From: CALJFL01 sp039964455
GTDB lineage: Bacteria > Pseudomonadota > Gammaproteobacteria > Pseudomonadales > Halieaceae
Length of the DNA: 64,000 bases
Assembly: GCA_039964455.1 (NCBI GenBank)
Contig: JBDVXK010000014.1
Location: forward strand, 19,976 to 83,975
Direction: 5' to 3'
Position 1 is the first letter of the stretch, and every line of letters starts with the position of its first letter. Made by a program: the position numbers and the translations under genes. The notes under the pieces were generated by a model. It was not told the origin of the DNA. It saw nothing but the letters and a program-made list of their open reading frames with translations, and made no database searches. This document shows positions 53,615 to 63,809 of the stretch, piece by piece.

Positions 53615-54367
53615 TTAAAAGTCCGCGTCGCGTTTTTCGACGAACGCATCCCGTGACTCCTGCGAGTCACCCATGGTGTAAGCCTCCAGCGTGAAGCCCT
53701 GCTCCCAGCGATATTTATCTTCGAGATTGCCGTCTTCGATACCGGTCAAGGCCTCCTTCGCCAGCTTCACCATCGCAGGCGACTTGGCAGCAATCTTTGC
53801 GGCGATATCACGGGCTGTGGGCAGCAATTCTTCGCGAGGAACAACGCGCTCCACGGCGCCAAGACGATAGGCCTCATCGGCATCAATAAACTCGCCGGTG
53901 AAATACATGTAGCGTACTTTTTGCACCGGAAACATGCGCTGTAAGTGCGCCCCGCCACCCATAGCGCCACGGTCAATCTCGGGCACGCCGAAACGGGTGC
54001 AGTCGGAAGCCAGGATAATATCGGCTGCGCCGGCCATACCAATGCCACCGCCCAGCACAAAGCTATGCAGCGCCATGATGACGGGCTTTGGGTTGCGGTG
54101 AATGGCACGAAACGTTTCGTAATTACCTTTGTTGACGTCGACGATCTTGCTGGAGTCCGCCGCCAGCTCCTTGATATCGACTCCGGCGCAGAAGCCCTTA
54201 CCCGCCGCTGCTACTATGATGACGCGCACCGAATCGTTAACACCCAGTGCATCAATTTCGTCGGCGATCGCGAACCAGCCGGCTGAGTCAAAGGCATTGA
54301 CCGGTGGATGATCGAGGATCATTTCGGCGATCCCGTCATTGATGCTGATAGTGAATGGCTTTGACAT
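53615..54367 (-). CDS. echA20: EchA20-type enoyl-CoA hydratase/hydrolase of steroid ring degradation
   Basis: Crotonase-fold protein of 250 residues. Oxyanion-hole segments are FCAGVDIKEL and SFVLGGGIGMAGAADIILASD. The acidic region FGVPEIDRGAMGGGAHLQRMFP is shared with actinobacterial EchA20. In the known pathway EchA20 hydrolytically opens the last ring of the CoA-thioester. 10 nt upstream of the acyl-CoA dehydrogenase gene and 27 nt after ipdC. Family recognised from memory; substrate inferred from context. Confidence 0.86.
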   Translation of the reverse strand: MSKPFTISINDGIAEMILDHPPVNAFDSAGWFAIADEIDALGVNDSVRVIIVAAAGKGFCAGVDIKELAADSSKIVDVNKGNYETFRAIHRNPKPVIMALHSFVLGGGIGMAGAADIILASDCTRFGVPEIDRGAMGGGAHLQRMFPVQKVRYMYFTGEFIDADEAYRLGAVERVVPREELLPTARDIAAKIAAKSPAMVKLAKEALTGIEDGNLEDKYRWEQGFTLEAYTMGDSQESRDAFVEKRDADF

Positions 54368-54394
54368 GATAAATTCCCTGGTTAACTCAGTGGC

Positions 54395-55486
54395 TCACAC
54401 CGCAGTGCGATGCGCTTGTTCGTCGTTGATACGGGCAGCTAACAGCGCCAATCGCTGTTCAGCCTCTTGCACGATGCGGCTGACCAACACCTCGCACGTC
54501 AGCAGCTCATCAATCACCCCGGCTACCTGCCCACTGGGCAGTACACCCTCTGACGGCTGCCCATCGACCATCGCTTTTTGAATAATCATCGGCGCATTGG
54601 CCGACATAATGGCCTGGGCCGCAGACATGTCATCGTCACTACTCATAGCCACTGCCGATTTGAGCAAGCCGAACAATGTCGCCCCGGTATGTTTCCTGAA
54701 GGCGAGGCCGTTGCGCATGGCGATAAGAAATTTGCGCAGCGTTCCGGCTTTCTCCAAATCGGTGAGTAACTCATTCATGATCATGCGCTGGGGCAACCCG
54801 TCCATGGCTTTGGATACGATAATGTCGCCGGGGTTTTTGCAGTCTATGTAGCGCTGCAGCGTCTCCCGCGGCACAGGACTCTCTTCGGTCATGAGGAAGC
54901 GCGTGCCCATGGCAATACCGTCAGCACCCCAGGCCAGGGCCGCGGTCAGGCCGCGACCATCCTTGAAGCCGCCGGCTGCCACTACGGGCACCTTATCCCC
55001 TACCGCTTCGATCACCTGCGGAATCAACAGCGTGGTGGGAATCGCACCGGTATGACCGCCACCCTCACCGCCCTGCACTGTCACGGCATCGGCGCCAAGT
55101 TCCACGGCCTTGATGGCGTGCTTGGGTAAACCTACCGTAGGCATGCACACCACGCCCGCATCTTTCAGCTTGCCGATAAACTCGGGGCCGGGAGAGCGTG
55201 AGTAACTGACTGCCTTGACGCCATGGCGGATCACCATGTCGACAATATCTGCAGCGTTGGGCTGATACATGTGGAAATTGACACCAAAGGGGCGGTCGGT
55301 GAGCTCCTTGACGCGCAGGATATCGCGCTCCATTTCCTCTGGAGGAATGGTCGCACCGGCCAGAAAACCGAAGGCACCGGCATTACAACTGCCAGCCACC
55401 AGCTTCGGGTCGGCAACCCAGCCCATTGCGGTTTGTACGATTGGGTAGCGACAACCCAGTTTTTCAGTCAGGCGCGTTTGCAACAT
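54395..55486 (-). CDS. ipdC: IpdC-type flavin-dependent reductase (nitronate monooxygenase family)
   Basis: 363 residues, TIM-barrel flavoprotein of the 2-nitropropane dioxygenase family. Visible parts are YPIVQTAMGWVADPKLVAGSCNAGAFGFLAG, VQGGEGGGHTGAIPTTLLIPQV and VVAAGGFKDGRGLTAALAWGADGIAMGTRFLMTEE. Generic annotation would say nitronate monooxygenase. Its place directly before ipdB and ipdA points to IpdC instead, the enzyme in HIP degradation that reduces the dienoyl ring intermediate. 11 nt after ipdB. Confidence 0.86.
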   Translation of the reverse strand: MLQTRLTEKLGCRYPIVQTAMGWVADPKLVAGSCNAGAFGFLAGATIPPEEMERDILRVKELTDRPFGVNFHMYQPNAADIVDMVIRHGVKAVSYSRSPGPEFIGKLKDAGVVCMPTVGLPKHAIKAVELGADAVTVQGGEGGGHTGAIPTTLLIPQVIEAVGDKVPVVAAGGFKDGRGLTAALAWGADGIAMGTRFLMTEESPVPRETLQRYIDCKNPGDIIVSKAMDGLPQRMIMNELLTDLEKAGTLRKFLIAMRNGLAFRKHTGATLFGLLKSAVAMSSDDDMSAAQAIMSANAPMIIQKAMVDGQPSEGVLPSGQVAGVIDELLTCEVLVSRIVQEAEQRLALLAARINDEQAHRTAV

Positions 55487-55497
55487 AGTGTTCGTCC

Positions 55498-56298
55498 TCA
55501 GGAACGATCCCCGGCGGGGTTATCCTTGATTTGCATGGCGCGCTGGTTGTGCGGGTCAAGCGCAGCGATCATCGCCAATTGCTCCTCGGTGGGCGCTGCT
55601 GTCGTAGCAACATCATCTGGCACATGCACCGGGTAGCCGGTGCTTTCCTGCACCTGTTCTGCGCTGATACCCGGGTGCAGGCTGAGCAGGCGTATCTGGT
55701 GATCGGGGCCACCAAAGTCCATCACGCACAGGTCGGTAATCACACGGCGGATCTCGATATCGTTCAGCGAATGGCCGCGAGGCAATCGCTCCGGGTTGTA
55801 ACCAATGGAAGACACAAAATCGCACTCGCCATCCATGAACACACGCGTGTTGTGCGACGGCACAAAAAAGCTGTTCGGGTGTGAAATGGAATTACCGGGA
55901 AAACCCCTGGCACCCAACATCATCACCTTGGGCTTATCGTAGGTGCCGCCCAGCGCCGAGGTATTGCTCTGGCCGAAGCGGTCTATCTGGGTGGGGCCGA
56001 GCATGGCGTGACGCTTGCCACTCCACACATTGTCAAAAATGCGCGAAAAACCCATCCAGCTCTCGTTAGCCTGCACAAAATCGTCGCCGCGCTTACCCAG
56101 CGGGTTAGGCTCACTGAGGATATAGGCCTCGGAGTCAGTCATCATCAGGGCGGGATTAAAGGTCTTCATCGCCAGGCTGGCGGCCAGACGCGGAATAACC
56201 CCGATGCCGGTAGCCAGTACTTCGCCGTCATCGCGAAAGGCTTCACTGGCGGCCACAATACATAGTTCGGCCAGGCTGTAATCTGTTGCGTTTGTCAT
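55498..56298 (-). CDS. ipdB: IpdB, beta subunit of the steroid C-ring hydrolase
   Basis: 266 residues, CoA-transferase-fold beta subunit. Visible family segments are LCIVAASEAFRDDGEVLATGIGVIPRLAASLA, LGPTQIDRFGQSNTSALG and RVITDLCVMDFGGPDHQIRLLSLHPGISAEQVQESTGYPV. With IpdA it forms a heteromeric hydrolase that opens the last steroid ring in COCHEA-CoA, not a true CoA transferase. 21 nt after ipdA. The assignment rests on sequence resemblance plus the operon. Confidence 0.9.
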   Translation of the reverse strand: MTNATDYSLAELCIVAASEAFRDDGEVLATGIGVIPRLAASLAMKTFNPALMMTDSEAYILSEPNPLGKRGDDFVQANESWMGFSRIFDNVWSGKRHAMLGPTQIDRFGQSNTSALGGTYDKPKVMMLGARGFPGNSISHPNSFFVPSHNTRVFMDGECDFVSSIGYNPERLPRGHSLNDIEIRRVITDLCVMDFGGPDHQIRLLSLHPGISAEQVQESTGYPVHVPDDVATTAAPTEEQLAMIAALDPHNQRAMQIKDNPAGDRS

Positions 56299-56319
56299 GT
56301 CGAAATACTCTCCTGCCGC

Positions 56320-57195
56320 TCAGTAAACGGGTAGTTCGATAGCGCGAATGGCGTCTAGACCACCCACGTTCTGTTGGTATTCCTGCTCATCGGCACCCAA
56401 GAATTGCTGTTGGTAACCGGCAAAGCCCGCTTCTTCCCGCGCCGAACCGGCATACGCCTTGAAGTGAGGTACATCAAAGCCATACAACGGGCTACACGAA
56501 CTTGGATGAGCACCGCCAGGAATATGCACGACCCCGGTGGTCGCCGCGCGCTCCCAGTGCACCAACCGGGCCTGATCGACATCGTTGAAGTAGGCGCTGT
56601 CGACCAACTCGTCGCAAGACACATAGGTTTTATCTGCTGCCCGGGCATACCAGTCGTCCATATAATGATCGGGACCGCTGATCTGGCAGACACCGCGGGC
56701 ATCGGCATGATCAACATGGATCAGGGAGGCGTCGAGTTTGAGCGCCGGCATGGCCACCCACTCCTTATCGTCATAGGGGCTATCGACCAGTTTGATATCG
56801 GGGTTGCGGGTAATGATATCCGTACCCAGACCAACCTCGGTAGGAATGTACGGTAATCCCCAGGCCGCTGCACGCAGGCCCAGCAGCATCATGCCCTCGT
56901 CGATTTCCATCACTTCAATAGAGCCAGATTGGCGCGCCTGGCGGAAATACGGTTCCAGCGGGATAAAATCCAGGGAGACAAACGCAAAGACAACCTTGCG
57001 TACTTTGCCAGCCGCACACAGCATACCCACATCGGCACCACCGTAGGACACCACGGTCAGGTCTTTAAGATCCGACCGCAGAATCTCTCTGACCAACGCC
57101 ATGGGCTTACGTCGCGGGCCCCAGCCCCCTATCCCGATGGTCATGCCATCCTGTAACTGCGCCACAACATCGGCAGCACTCATCCTCTTATCCAT
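56320..57195 (-). CDS. ipdA: IpdA, alpha subunit of the steroid C-ring hydrolase
   Basis: 291 residues from the ATG at 57195 (a TTG lies one codon earlier). The N-terminal block LQDGMTIGIGGWGPRRKPMALVREILRS and the LTVVSYGGADVGMLCAAGKV stretch match IpdA. The segment EIDEGMMLLGLRAAAWGLPYIP follows. Partner of IpdB encoded just downstream. In actinobacteria and Comamonas the pair is required to degrade cholesterol and bile-acid nuclei. Confidence 0.9.
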   Translation of the reverse strand: MDKRMSAADVVAQLQDGMTIGIGGWGPRRKPMALVREILRSDLKDLTVVSYGGADVGMLCAAGKVRKVVFAFVSLDFIPLEPYFRQARQSGSIEVMEIDEGMMLLGLRAAAWGLPYIPTEVGLGTDIITRNPDIKLVDSPYDDKEWVAMPALKLDASLIHVDHADARGVCQISGPDHYMDDWYARAADKTYVSCDELVDSAYFNDVDQARLVHWERAATTGVVHIPGGAHPSSCSPLYGFDVPHFKAYAGSAREEAGFAGYQQQFLGADEQEYQQNVGGLDAIRAIELPVY

Positions 57196-57210
57196 CAAAG
57201 GTCCTCTGGT

Positions 57211-57678
57211 TCAGTTTACGATCCGCGCCATGCGGTAATCGTGTTTGACAAAATTCACGCCCAGGGTGCTGTCACTGCGACGCACCCCCGGCACACTGTT
57301 AATTCGATTGTGAACAAACTCCGCCAGGTGCTCGGTATTACGCACCATGGTGATGGCGAGAATGTCAGAGCGGCCCAGCATCACACCGACAAAGCCCAAC
57401 TCGGATATAGCCGCAAGCGTCTCGGCAACTTCGCGGGTCTGGTCGCTGCGTTCAACCTCTATCCAGATGTAGGCCAACGTGGCATCGGCAAATCGATCGA
57501 TGTTAGTGACCGCGGTGATACGGATGAGTTTTTCCTCTTCCATCCGTTTTATTCGCGCGCGCACCGTGCCTTCAGTTACGCCCAGCTCTGTGGCCACCTG
57601 ACCATTACTGATACGGGCGTCACTGGCGAGTGTTGCCACAATCGCCTGATCGACCTCATCCAATTTACGCCGGCTCAT
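57211..57678 (-). CDS. Lrp/AsnC-family regulator, first of an adjacent pair
   Basis: 155 residues. The N-terminal winged helix-turn-helix is at about 5-60 (DEVDQAIVATLASDARISNGQVATELGVTEGTVRARIKRMEEE). The C-terminal RAM ligand/oligomerisation domain is at about 65-145 (GFVGVMLGRSDILAITMVRNTEHLAEFVHNRI). It overlaps the next regulator gene by 14 nt. It probably controls the ring-degradation operon in response to a CoA or organic-acid intermediate (inference). No classical KstR2-type TetR repressor is present. Confidence 0.9.
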   Translation of the reverse strand: MSRRKLDEVDQAIVATLASDARISNGQVATELGVTEGTVRARIKRMEEEKLIRITAVTNIDRFADATLAYIWIEVERSDQTREVAETLAAISELGFVGVMLGRSDILAITMVRNTEHLAEFVHNRINSVPGVRRSDSTLGVNFVKHDYRMARIVN

Positions 57679-58168
57679 GAAATGGCACCCAGTCCGGCTG
57701 GTTCTTCAAAACATCAACAGCAAGCGCCGGCGTCAATCGGCGCACGCCAGGAATCTTTGCGAGCCGCTGCTCCATCAATGCATTGAGGGCAGTCTGATCC
57801 TCAGCAACAACAAGAATTTCCAGATCCTGCGCACCGACAACCACGTTGACCGAGAATACCTCGCGCTCTTTGGCAAGATCGCGGGCCACATCATCCGGCG
57901 CCCGGCCTTCCACCTGCACACCTACGGCCAACAGCATGTCGTAACCGGCGGCTTCAATATCGGTGACGGCAACCACGCGCATGGTATTGGACTCTTCCAG
58001 ACGCCGCACACGACTGCGAATAGTCGCTTCGGTAAGGCCCAGTTCGCGGGCTATCGCGCGATAGGGCAAACGCCCATCACCGCGCAGCAATTCGATGATG
58101 GCATTGTCTGTCGCATCAAGCTCAATAGGGGGCACAGCTGTAGAGGCCGATTCGGCCGCCTGATTCAC
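57665..58168 (-). CDS. Lrp/AsnC-family regulator, second of an adjacent pair
   Basis: 167 residues from a GTG that overlaps the fadD3 stop (GTGA). The helix-turn-helix is at about 18-70 (DATDNAIIELLRGDGRLPYRAIARELGLTEATIRSRVRRLEES). The RAM domain (about 75-155) contains VVGAQDLEILVVAEDQTALNALMEQRLAKIPGVRRL. The two regulators are clearly diverged from each other, with no more than moderate identity by eye. The overlap suggests fixed stoichiometry, so they may act as a mixed oligomer. Confidence 0.9.
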   Translation of the reverse strand: MNQAAESASTAVPPIELDATDNAIIELLRGDGRLPYRAIARELGLTEATIRSRVRRLEESNTMRVVAVTDIEAAGYDMLLAVGVQVEGRAPDDVARDLAKEREVFSVNVVVGAQDLEILVVAEDQTALNALMEQRLAKIPGVRRLTPALAVDVLKNQPDWVPFHEPA

Positions 58169-59748
58169 TCGCGCTCTCCTGCAGCCAGCTCGCGTAAGTC
58201 GCCCTTTAACACCTTGCCGCTGGCATTCATTGGGAACTCAGCCAGGAAGCGCACAGACCTTGGCACCTTGTAATTCGCCATGTTCTCGCGACTCCAATCG
58301 ATGACTGCCGCCTCGTCGAGTTCGGCGCCGGCGGCCAATACCAGGTAAGCCCGGGCAACCTCGCCCATGCGTTCGTCCGGTACGCCGATCACCGCTGCCC
58401 TGGCCACGCCTGGCATGCTGCATAATGCGTTTTCGATTTCCGCGGGATAGCAGTTGAACCCTCCCACGATGAACATATCCTTGATGCGATCGGTGATGCG
58501 CACATAGCCATCGGCATCCATAACGCCAACATCGCCAGTTTTGAGCCAGCCGTCTTCAGAGATTGTTTTCGCAGTCTCCTGTGGATTATCGAGATAGCCC
58601 TGCATCACATTGAAGCCGCGGCACCAGATTTCACCCTCGGCGCCAACCGCCACGACATCGCCCTGTGCGTCCACACATTTCATTTCCACGCCGTTCATGG
58701 CACGGCCCGAGGTATGTGAAATACGCTCCGGGCTGTCATCCGCACGACACATAGACACCACGCCACAACTCTCGGTCAGGCCGTAGGCCGTCACTACCAG
58801 TTCAAAGCCCAGTTCCTCACGCATCTGCCGGATCAACTCAACGGGTACCGGGGCTGCCCCGGTTACCGCGAGGCGCAGACTGCTCAGGTCGTATTCATTC
58901 CGTCGCGGGTGTGCCAACAGCGACTGGTAGATGGTGGGCGGGCCGGGAATCATCGACACCTTGTCGCGCGCCACCCGCTGCATCACATCGTCCAGATCGA
59001 AACTCTTTACCGGCAGCATGTGACAGCCGCGTATGATACTGGCCAGCCACCCTGCCTTATAGCCAAATGAGTGGAAAAACGGGTTAATTATCAGATAGTT
59101 ATCATCAGACCGAAGCCCCACCGTGGCGCTCCACTCGGCGAATACGCGGATGTTCTGCCCGTGGCTGGTAATCACCCCCTTGGGGGCGCCGGTGGTGCCG
59201 GAGGTAAACAGGATATCCAGAGTAGACTCTTCGGTCAGTGCCGCTTCGCGGGCATCGATGGCGGCGGCTTCTATGTCGCTGCCGGCGGCGAGGAAATCGT
59301 CCCAGGCCAAGGTTGCAGGCGCTTCACCTGACAGCATCACGATCTGATCAAGGCTGCCACAATCTTCCCCAGCCAGTAGCTCGGGGTAACTGACGTCCAG
59401 GAAATCGCTAACGGTAAACAGAAATTTAGCGCCGCTGGCCCGGAGTATATAGGCCGCTTCAGGCCCCTTCAGGCGGGTATTCAGGGGGACCAACACGCCG
59501 CCAATGCTCTGGGCGCCAATCGCAGCGAGTACCCACTGATAAATATTCGGTGCCCAGATCGCCACCCGATCGCCCGGTGCTAGGCCCGCGGCAACAAATG
59601 CGGCGGCGGAGCGGCGCCTGGCCTGGTCCAGTTCACTGAAGGTCAGACTGACCGGCCCATCCGTGATGGCCTTCTTGTCGCCGTAAGCCGCAGCTGCCCG
59701 GCTGACCAGCATGGGAAGGGTTGTAGACTCTGCAGGATCGAGGTTCAT
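58165..59748 (-). CDS. fadD3: FadD3-type HIP-CoA synthetase
   Basis: AMP-forming acyl-CoA ligase of 527 residues. The P-loop is TLDILFTSGTTGAPKGVI, the A5 motif is YGLTESCGV, and the A8/A10 regions are GWLKTGDVGVMDADGY, VGGFNCYPAEIE and NASGKVLKGDLRE. First gene of the operon that holds ipdA-ipdB, echA20, fadA6 and ipdF, so FadD3 (CoA activation of HIP) is the best call. Sequence alone would allow another acid substrate. The ATG is 23 nt after the predicted transcription start. Confidence 0.86.
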   Translation of the reverse strand: MNLDPAESTTLPMLVSRAAAAYGDKKAITDGPVSLTFSELDQARRRSAAAFVAAGLAPGDRVAIWAPNIYQWVLAAIGAQSIGGVLVPLNTRLKGPEAAYILRASGAKFLFTVSDFLDVSYPELLAGEDCGSLDQIVMLSGEAPATLAWDDFLAAGSDIEAAAIDAREAALTEESTLDILFTSGTTGAPKGVITSHGQNIRVFAEWSATVGLRSDDNYLIINPFFHSFGYKAGWLASIIRGCHMLPVKSFDLDDVMQRVARDKVSMIPGPPTIYQSLLAHPRRNEYDLSSLRLAVTGAAPVPVELIRQMREELGFELVVTAYGLTESCGVVSMCRADDSPERISHTSGRAMNGVEMKCVDAQGDVVAVGAEGEIWCRGFNVMQGYLDNPQETAKTISEDGWLKTGDVGVMDADGYVRITDRIKDMFIVGGFNCYPAEIENALCSMPGVARAAVIGVPDERMGEVARAYLVLAAGAELDEAAVIDWSRENMANYKVPRSVRFLAEFPMNASGKVLKGDLRELAAGERE

Positions 59749-59777
59749 AGCGCAGCCTATTTCTAAACAGGAGCGCT

Positions 59778-59806
59778 ATATTAAGCAGTCTTTACCCGCC
59801 AAACAA
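59778..59806 (-). promoter_or_regulatory. Promoter of the steroid-ring degradation operon
   Basis: Minus strand: -35 TTGTTT (59801-59806), a 17-nt spacer, and -10 TAATAT (59778-59783). The start site would be near 59771, giving a leader of about 23 nt. Weak hexamers are consistent with dependence on an activator. Confidence 0.6.
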
Positions 59807-59807
59807 T

Positions 59808-59847
59808 CACTATTCGTATTATTTTTAATCGTTTTCTACGAATAGTG
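59808..59847. promoter_or_regulatory. Perfect 11-bp inverted repeat, candidate Lrp/AsnC operator
   Basis: CACTATTCGTA at 59808-59818 and its exact complement TACGAATAGTG at 59837-59847 are separated by 18 A/T-rich bases. It abuts the -35 hexamer of the fadD3 promoter. Two adjacent Lrp/AsnC regulators are encoded in that operon. Arm spacing and A/T-rich centre suit a multimeric regulator; binding by those proteins is inference. Confidence 0.7.
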
Positions 59848-59903
59848 CTATAAGTTATAAGGGTTCAGCTATTGAGAACCGCAGGCTCGCAGCCCGACTG
59901 AGC

Positions 59904-61532
<1,629 letters not shown>

Positions 61533-61592
61533 CGAGGGTTCCTTCTTTACTTTTATAATTGGGGGTACTTACAGATTTTTACACAGCGACGC

Positions 61593-62429
61593 CTATCCGG
61601 GAGAGAGCTGCCAGGTGCCGGTGGAATCATCGGCACTGGCACGCGCCTCCTGTTGAAGCTTGATCAAGTGCGCGGTCATCGACAACTTGGCCCACTCATA
61701 CAGTGACTCGTCGACATCGTCGTAAACCACTTTAACCAAAGCGTCCAGATCACAGCGGCCCAGCTGCTCCAGCCCTGCTACCACTTTTGCTTCACGCCTG
61801 AGACGATGCTCAACAAGGCCCTGTAACTCCTGTGCGGATTCAGTGATAACTTCGCCATGGCCAGGCGCGATTGTTTTTATTGGGTAGTCCAGCAGTAAAC
61901 GCAGAGATTCAATGTAGGCCTTCATATCACCGCCAGGCGGCACGATGACAACCGTAGAGCCGTTCATCACGTGATCCCCCGCAAACAGCATCCCCTCTTC
62001 TTCCAACAGAAAGCAGAAATGGTTACTGACATGGCCCGGGGTATGCAGGAAGCGCAGGGTAAATTCGTCGGTATCAAGCACTTCATTATGAACAATTTCC
62101 CAGTCCGGCTGGAATGTATCATCCTGCAGTCGATCGTTAGCTGGCAGCGCACCTATCACTTGGGCACCGGTGGCACTGGCCACGGCCTGCCAGGCCGGTG
62201 AATGGTCGGGATGAGTGTGAGTACAGATAATCCAGCGAATCGTCCCGCCTGCTGACGACAGAATGGCTTCAATATGTTCGGGAATCGCCGGGCCAGGATC
62301 TATCACTGCCACGTCCTGATCACCCAGCAAATAGGTGTTGGTACCCGCACCGGTCATCACACCAGGATTCGGTGCAACCAGTCTTCTCACCCGGCTGTTC
62401 AGCCGGAAAGGTACGCCATGATCAAGCAT
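61593..62429 (-). CDS. Metallo-beta-lactamase-fold hydrolase (LACTB2-like)
   Basis: 278 residues. The metal site HTHPDH is at residues 71-76, then HTPGHVSNHFCF, FAGDHVMNG and IAPGHGEV. The C-terminal winged-helix-like tail is seen in LACTB2-type proteins. The likely reaction is hydrolysis of a thioester or phosphodiester; it is not a beta-lactamase. It starts 2 nt after the fabV stop and is followed at 60 nt by the acyl-CoA ligase gene, so a role in acyl-thioester turnover is possible. Confidence 0.85.
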   Translation of the reverse strand: MLDHGVPFRLNSRVRRLVAPNPGVMTGAGTNTYLLGDQDVAVIDPGPAIPEHIEAILSSAGGTIRWIICTHTHPDHSPAWQAVASATGAQVIGALPANDRLQDDTFQPDWEIVHNEVLDTDEFTLRFLHTPGHVSNHFCFLLEEEGMLFAGDHVMNGSTVVIVPPGGDMKAYIESLRLLLDYPIKTIAPGHGEVITESAQELQGLVEHRLRREAKVVAGLEQLGRCDLDALVKVVYDDVDESLYEWAKLSMTAHLIKLQQEARASADDSTGTWQLSPG

Positions 62430-62431
62430 GC

Positions 62432-63622
62432 TTACACCATATTCGCGATGGGGACTTCGGTGGCAACGTCGGCCTCGTAGTCCACCCCATCGATTTCAAA
62501 ACCGAACAGCTGCAGAAACTCACGCTTGTAGCCGGCAAAGTCTGAAAGCTGCTTGAGGTTATCGGTATTGATCTTGTCCCAGATGGCGGCGACCTCGGCC
62601 TGTATCGCGGGGTCCAGCTCTTTGCCATCCGCGCGCAGCCGGCCTTCATCATCAAGTGCACGGCCGTCGTTGTACAGCGAATCACGGAACAGGCCATCAA
62701 CCTGCTCAATGCAGCCCTCGTGAATACCGCGTTCCTTCATCACCTTGAACAGAATAGCGAGATAAATGGGCATTGCCGGGATGGCCGCACTGGCCTGGGT
62801 CACAACCGCTTTCAACACAGAGACCCGCGCGTCACCACCGCGTGCCGCCAGTCGTTCGCGAATATCAACCACTCGGGTATCGAGATCCTTCTTGGCAGCG
62901 CCTATGGTGCCGTGCCAGTAAATGTCCCAAGTGATTTTCTCGCCTATGTAGGTATAGGCGGTGGTCTTGGCGCCATCGGCCAGAACACCGGCATCATCCA
63001 GCGCGTCTATCCACATCTGCCAGTCTTCGCCACCCATCACTGCAACCGTATTATCGATATCTTCCTGCGAGGCCGCCTCCAGGTGAAAATCCTGAATCTC
63101 TTCCTTGTCGGTATTGACCCCTTTTTGCACGGTGTCACTGCCTATTGGCTTGAGCGTCGAATTATGGATCTCGCCTGTGACCGGATGTTGTCGCCGCGGT
63201 GCCGCAAGACTGTAGACCACCAGGTCAACCTGGCCGAGGTCCTCTTTAATTGTGGCTATCGTCTTCTGCTTGATCTCGTCGCTGAAGGCGTCGCCGTTGA
63301 TGCTCTTGGCATACAAGCCTTCAGAGTCAGCGAACTTGTGGAACGCGGCAGAGTTGTACCAGCCAGCAGTCCCCGGCTTGCGCTCGCTGCCTTCTTTTTC
63401 AAAAAAGATACCCAGTGTGGACGCCCCGGCGCCAAAGGCCGAGGTAATCCTCGACGCCAGGCCGTAGCCGGTAGATGCGCCAATGACCAGAACGCGTTTG
63501 GGGCCATCGGCAATTGGACCACGCGACTTCACATAATCGATCTGCTGCTTCACATTGGCTTCGCAACCGACAGGATGCGTAGTGATACAGAGAAAACCAC
63601 GAACACGGGGCTTGATGACCAT
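62432..63622 (-). CDS. fabV: Enoyl-ACP/CoA reductase FabV
   Basis: NADH-dependent trans-2-enoyl-ACP reductase, the triclosan-tolerant type. 396 residues from the ATG at 63622 (VIKPRVRGFLCITTHPVGC); the frame up to 63715 is not conserved. The nucleotide site is VLVIGASTGYGLASRI. The catalytic Tyr and Lys are spaced Y-x8-K in YWHGTIGAAKKDL. The N-terminal block and the LFGFEIDGVDYEADV C-terminus are typical. Completes fatty-acid elongation cycles in the cytosol. Confidence 0.96.
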   Translation of the reverse strand: MVIKPRVRGFLCITTHPVGCEANVKQQIDYVKSRGPIADGPKRVLVIGASTGYGLASRITSAFGAGASTLGIFFEKEGSERKPGTAGWYNSAAFHKFADSEGLYAKSINGDAFSDEIKQKTIATIKEDLGQVDLVVYSLAAPRRQHPVTGEIHNSTLKPIGSDTVQKGVNTDKEEIQDFHLEAASQEDIDNTVAVMGGEDWQMWIDALDDAGVLADGAKTTAYTYIGEKITWDIYWHGTIGAAKKDLDTRVVDIRERLAARGGDARVSVLKAVVTQASAAIPAMPIYLAILFKVMKERGIHEGCIEQVDGLFRDSLYNDGRALDDEGRLRADGKELDPAIQAEVAAIWDKINTDNLKQLSDFAGYKREFLQLFGFEIDGVDYEADVATEVPIANMV

Positions 63623-63809
63623 CTTGATTCGATTCCTGATTGGGTTGAATACCGCGCACGACAGGCAATAAGCCCCTGTCTGCGAGTGCCGAAAGTGTAG
63701 CACAGCGACTGCCAATCTAAAGGCCTACCGAGCAGTCCACGACCCTTGTATTCGCCCGCCTCTTACAGTTCAATACCGCTCCCTGACACGATGACCCGGA
63801 CAGCGATCA

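Noticed and set aside
54395..55486. Nitronate monooxygenase as the function of this flavoprotein
   Set aside because: Family fold fits, but the position next to ipdB/ipdA and echA20 makes IpdC far more likely.
55498..57195. A glutaconate- or 3-oxoacid-CoA transferase
   Set aside because: The fold is shared, but the sequence blocks and the steroid operon context indicate the IpdAB ring hydrolase.
59860..59903. Inverted repeats (AGGCTC/GAGCCT and GGTTC/GAACC) after the AlkK-type ligase gene
   Set aside because: Could be a weak terminator, but stems are five to six bp and there is no T-tract.
61593..62429. A beta-lactamase resistance gene
   Set aside because: It has the HxHxDH fold motif but LACTB2-like features, no signal peptide and an acyl-metabolism context.
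62720..63700. A 326-codon open frame on the plus strand across fabV
   Set aside because: Antisense to fabV; the composition is typical of a shadow frame and no motif was found.
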